From an uncultured Lachnospiraceae bacterium (GTDB lineage Bacteria > Bacillota > Clostridia > Lachnospirales > Lachnospiraceae), in NCBI GenBank assembly GCA_902760755.1, contig CACWHK010000005.1, positions 1 through 64,000 on the forward strand: 64,000 nt of DNA, written 5' to 3'. Shown one piece after another: positions 62,675-64,000 of the stretch. Each line of letters begins with the position of its first letter. The first letter of the stretch is position 1. The position numbers and the translations under genes were made by a program. Below the pieces are notes generated by a model. That model was not told the origin of the DNA. It saw only the letters and a list, made by a program, of their open reading frames with translations, and searched no databases.

Positions 62675-62797
62675 GTGAGCGGGTTTAGAAAAAGAAAGCC
62701 GGGTGACCGGCCGGGAGTGGGAGCATCATCGGTGGATATCGGGCATATGCTGTATCTGCCGTACTGGAAAGAGATTATAGATGAGGCCAGGGGATAA
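62675..62797 (+). CDS. Short ORF or gene fragment
   Basis: A 40-codon frame from GTG 62675 encodes a basic N-terminus (SGFRKRKPGDRPGV) and an end LPYWKEIIDEARG that looks like a real protein terminus. There is no ribosome site at the GTG, so it is more likely the truncated end of a lost gene than an expressed protein. Confidence 0.3.
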   Translation: MSGFRKRKPGDRPGVGASSVDIGHMLYLPYWKEIIDEARG

Positions 62798-62815
62798 AAT
62801 GAAGGAGCTTTTATC

Positions 62816-63148
62816 ATGGTTGTTGTGGGAATTATAATGTTTGTTATTGCTGCCGTCAGCATTCTGCTGGGGATCATGCAGCTGCTGGAGAAGGGACCTC
62901 TGCTCAATAACGCATGGCTGTATGCCGACGAGGAACAGCGGAGAACCATGAATAAAAGACCGTATTATATCCAGTCGGGGATCGTGTTCGTAATGATCGG
63001 GATTCAGTTCATGATGCTGGGGTTCTTCGCGCTGACGAAGATGAAGGTATTCCTGATCCTGCAGTTTACGGTGATCGGTATCATGGTTATAACGGCCGTC
63101 GTTTCAGCGGTGGTGATTGAGAAAAAGCAAAAGAAGAAAGTCGAGTGA
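62816..63148 (+). CDS. Small membrane protein (DUF3784-like)
   Basis: The 110-residue protein has three hydrophobic spans (VVVGIIMFVIAAVSILLGI, YIQSGIVFVMIGIQFMMLGF, FLILQFTVIGIMVITAVVSA), a charged loop DEEQRRTMNKRPYY and a basic C-terminus. This layout matches small membrane proteins of the DUF3784 type. Start behind GAAGGAGC. Function unknown. Confidence 0.72.
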   Translation: MVVVGIIMFVIAAVSILLGIMQLLEKGPLLNNAWLYADEEQRRTMNKRPYYIQSGIVFVMIGIQFMMLGFFALTKMKVFLILQFTVIGIMVITAVVSAVVIEKKQKKKVE

Positions 63149-63183
63149 AAGGGTAGGAGAAGGGGATGGCATACATCGGCGCG

Positions 63184-63200
63184 GCAGGATTTGAACCTGC
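63184..63200 (-). other. tRNA T-arm-like sequence (tRNA remnant)
   Basis: On the minus strand the sequence reads GCAGG-TTCAAAT-CCTGC, an exact tRNA T-stem and T-loop, followed by GC-rich bases like an acceptor stem. No matching anticodon arm was found in the 60 bases upstream on that strand, so it is a tRNA fragment or tRNA-like structure, not a complete tRNA gene. Confidence 0.55.
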
Positions 63201-63205
63201 GGTGT

Positions 63206-63361
63206 CGCGCTGCCGCTTGGTCGATTCGGCGCTAAACGCATGCCACCGGCATGCAGCGCCCGCCTGCCGGCTCGGTCGGGGCTAAACGCAGCCCACCGGG
63301 GCCTTGTCGCGCCTGCCGGCTTGGTCGATTCGCTCGCTAACAGGTGCCACCGGCACCTGCT
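63206..63361. repeat. Three imperfect tandem repeats with a central hairpin
   Basis: Units at 63206-63260, 63261-63307 and 63308-63361 share TGCCGGCT(T/C)GGTCG, then GCTAA and a hairpin with an ACC loop. The hairpins read GCATGCC-ACC-GGCATGC (63238-63254), GCCC-ACCG-GGGC (63291-63302) and CAGGTGCC-ACC-GGCACCTG (63341-63359). Stem bases change in a paired way between units 1 and 3. They abut the T-arm remnant. The frame over this region on the minus strand is not a gene. Confidence 0.65.
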
Positions 63362-63420
63362 CACCCCTCTGCGCCCGAACGTGGGCGCTCGATACACAAT
63401 GAGGATGTAAAAATGGTGAA

Positions 63421-63560
63421 CAGTCCCCTGATAATCGAAAAAAGGATTGCATTCAGGGGGCTGGTATGCTAAATTACATTTAGAGGTTGCAGCAAAGCAA
63501 CTGTGGGCTGGTCGTAAGACCCAGGTCCTACCTAATCGGCGGGGAGACTCCCCGCCATTT
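63421..63560 (+). ncRNA. Structured RNA candidate upstream of DUF3800
   Basis: Five hairpins lie within 140 bases: CAGTCCCCTGA (63421-63431) with TCAGGGGGCTG (63453-63463); CTAAAT/ATTTAG (63470-63483); GTTGC/GCAAC (63486-63501); CTGGTC-GTAA-GACCCAG with a GNRA tetraloop (about 63508-63524); and GGCGGGG/CCCCGCC (63538-63556), followed by ATTTGTTTTA like a terminator. Structured RNA motifs upstream of DUF3800 genes have been described from comparative genomics. A further hairpin, GCGCCC/GGGCGC (63371-63388), lies just upstream. Which published motif it matches cannot be told here. Confidence 0.68.
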
Positions 63561-63598
63561 GTTTTATCTGTTTAACTTAAAGGTGGAAAGGAACACTA

Positions 63599-64000
63599 TT
63601 GAGCAAATTAAGTATATTTGTTGATGAATCCGGGGATCTGGGGTTAAATGATAAGGGAAAGACATACTACATTGTCACACTTGTTCTCCATGATCAGACT
63701 GGTGATATAAACGATGAACTCCAAAAGCTTGACAGGGCACTTCTGGAAACGGGGTGCCCGCATGGTGCGGTACATACAGAACCATTGATCCGAAGAGAAG
63801 CTCCGTATGAAGGGCTCACTCCGAATGAACGGCGAGCTATTTTTACAAAACTGTATTTCTGTGCAAAGAAATGTGGGATTTCATATAAGAGTTTCATTTT
63901 TGAAAAACGGATGTTCAAGGATGAAATGAAACTGGAAGCGCGGATTGCGCGAGACATTTCTTTGTTTATTAGAAATCATCTGGCATTCTTTCAAGGATTT
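63599..64000 (+). CDS. DUF3800 protein (3' partial)
   Basis: The frame starts at TTG 63599 behind GGAAAGGA and runs open to the window end, giving 134 residues. The N-terminus, LSIFVDESGDLGLNDKGK, is the signature of DUF3800; the Asp-Glu/Asp pattern resembles the acidic start of RNase H-like folds and is thought to be catalytic. It continues with DELQKLDRALLETG, HTEPLIRREAPYEGLTPNER and SFIFEKRMFKDE. DUF3800 genes are often found with mobile elements or defence loci, and their function is not established. The C-terminal half lies beyond the window. Confidence 0.85.
   Translation, partial: MSKLSIFVDESGDLGLNDKGKTYYIVTLVLHDQTGDINDELQKLDRALLETGCPHGAVHTEPLIRREAPYEGLTPNERRAIFTKLYFCAKKCGISYKSFIFEKRMFKDEMKLEARIARDISLFIRNHLAFFQGF

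Noticed and set aside
63206-63361. CRISPR array or integron attC sites
   Set aside because: Units are adjacent without unique spacers, and there is no Cas or integron integrase gene.
63104-63397. Minus-strand frame over the tandem repeats
   Set aside because: Product is Arg/Ala/Pro-rich from GC-rich repeats; the region is explained by a T-arm remnant and hairpin repeats.

Overview
The window looks like a chromosomal segment of a Gram-positive anaerobe of the class Clostridia, most likely Lachnospiraceae. The evidence is a moderately GC-rich genome with strong AGGAGG ribosome sites, frequent TTG/GTG starts, rubrerythrin, a butyryl-CoA:acetate-type CoA-transferase, the GGGtGRT protein with its scaffold partner, LytTR/GHKL regulators and choline-binding-type cell-wall repeat proteins. 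No rRNA, CRISPR array, transposase or integrase was seen. The genus is not decidable by eye.

Layout. 1-4830: an Fe-S aldo/keto reductase (cut by the window start), an RlmD-type rRNA methyltransferase, an acetyltransferase/M24 peptidase pair and a membrane protein. 4903-12820: divergent LytTR regulator and GHKL kinase, then two tandem M13 metallopeptidase lipoproteins of identical length around an ABC-2-like membrane protein, then the wreck of an FtsX-type permease. 12878-31868: metallophosphoesterase, PAP2 phosphatase, NifU-like/GGGtGRT pair, CopA with a fused C-terminal copper-chaperone domain, rubrerythrin, PrsW-like protease, CobW GTPase with MntP, CoA-transferase, a C39-like/cell-wall-repeat protein, LacZ, HAD phosphatase, Dabb protein and a secreted Ala-rich protein. 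31938-46638: a sulfur-amino-acid regulon (below). 46917-57377: housekeeping and accessory genes (SurE, YbaK, DinB-like, LysR, GNATs, membrane-anchored HNH protein, AlkD, lipoprotein, YjdI-GNAT fusion, K+ channel, second PAP2, Nudix, adenosine deaminase). 57709-62501: ECF sigma factor, putative anti-sigma factor and a 993-residue cell-wall-repeat protein. 63148-64000: a T-arm-like remnant with imperfect tandem repeats, a highly structured RNA candidate and a DUF3800 gene cut by the window end.

The most interesting system is 33811-46638. An Rrf2-family repressor is divergent from a nine-gene operon: a fused substrate-binding lipoprotein (polar-amino-acid type plus MetQ/NlpA type), MetN-like ATPase lacking the usual sensing tail, MetI-like permease, two polar-amino-acid permeases, a second ATPase, then two GCS2-type glutamate-cysteine ligase homologues bracketing an EgtC-like class II amidotransferase. 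Just downstream lie O-acetylhomoserine sulfhydrylase and cysteine synthase. Both transcription units start from near-identical promoters in which an inverted repeat (ACCTA-N9-TAGGT) overlaps the -35 box. Both continue into short ORFs rich in Cys (and Met) codons followed by intrinsic terminators with plausible alternative pairings, which is the layout of ribosome-mediated attenuators. Together this suggests two-layer cysteine control of import, de novo synthesis and a gamma-glutamyl thiol pathway whose product is unknown.

The second notable system is the right edge: a compact multi-hairpin RNA directly upstream of a DUF3800 gene, a known but functionally unexplained association.
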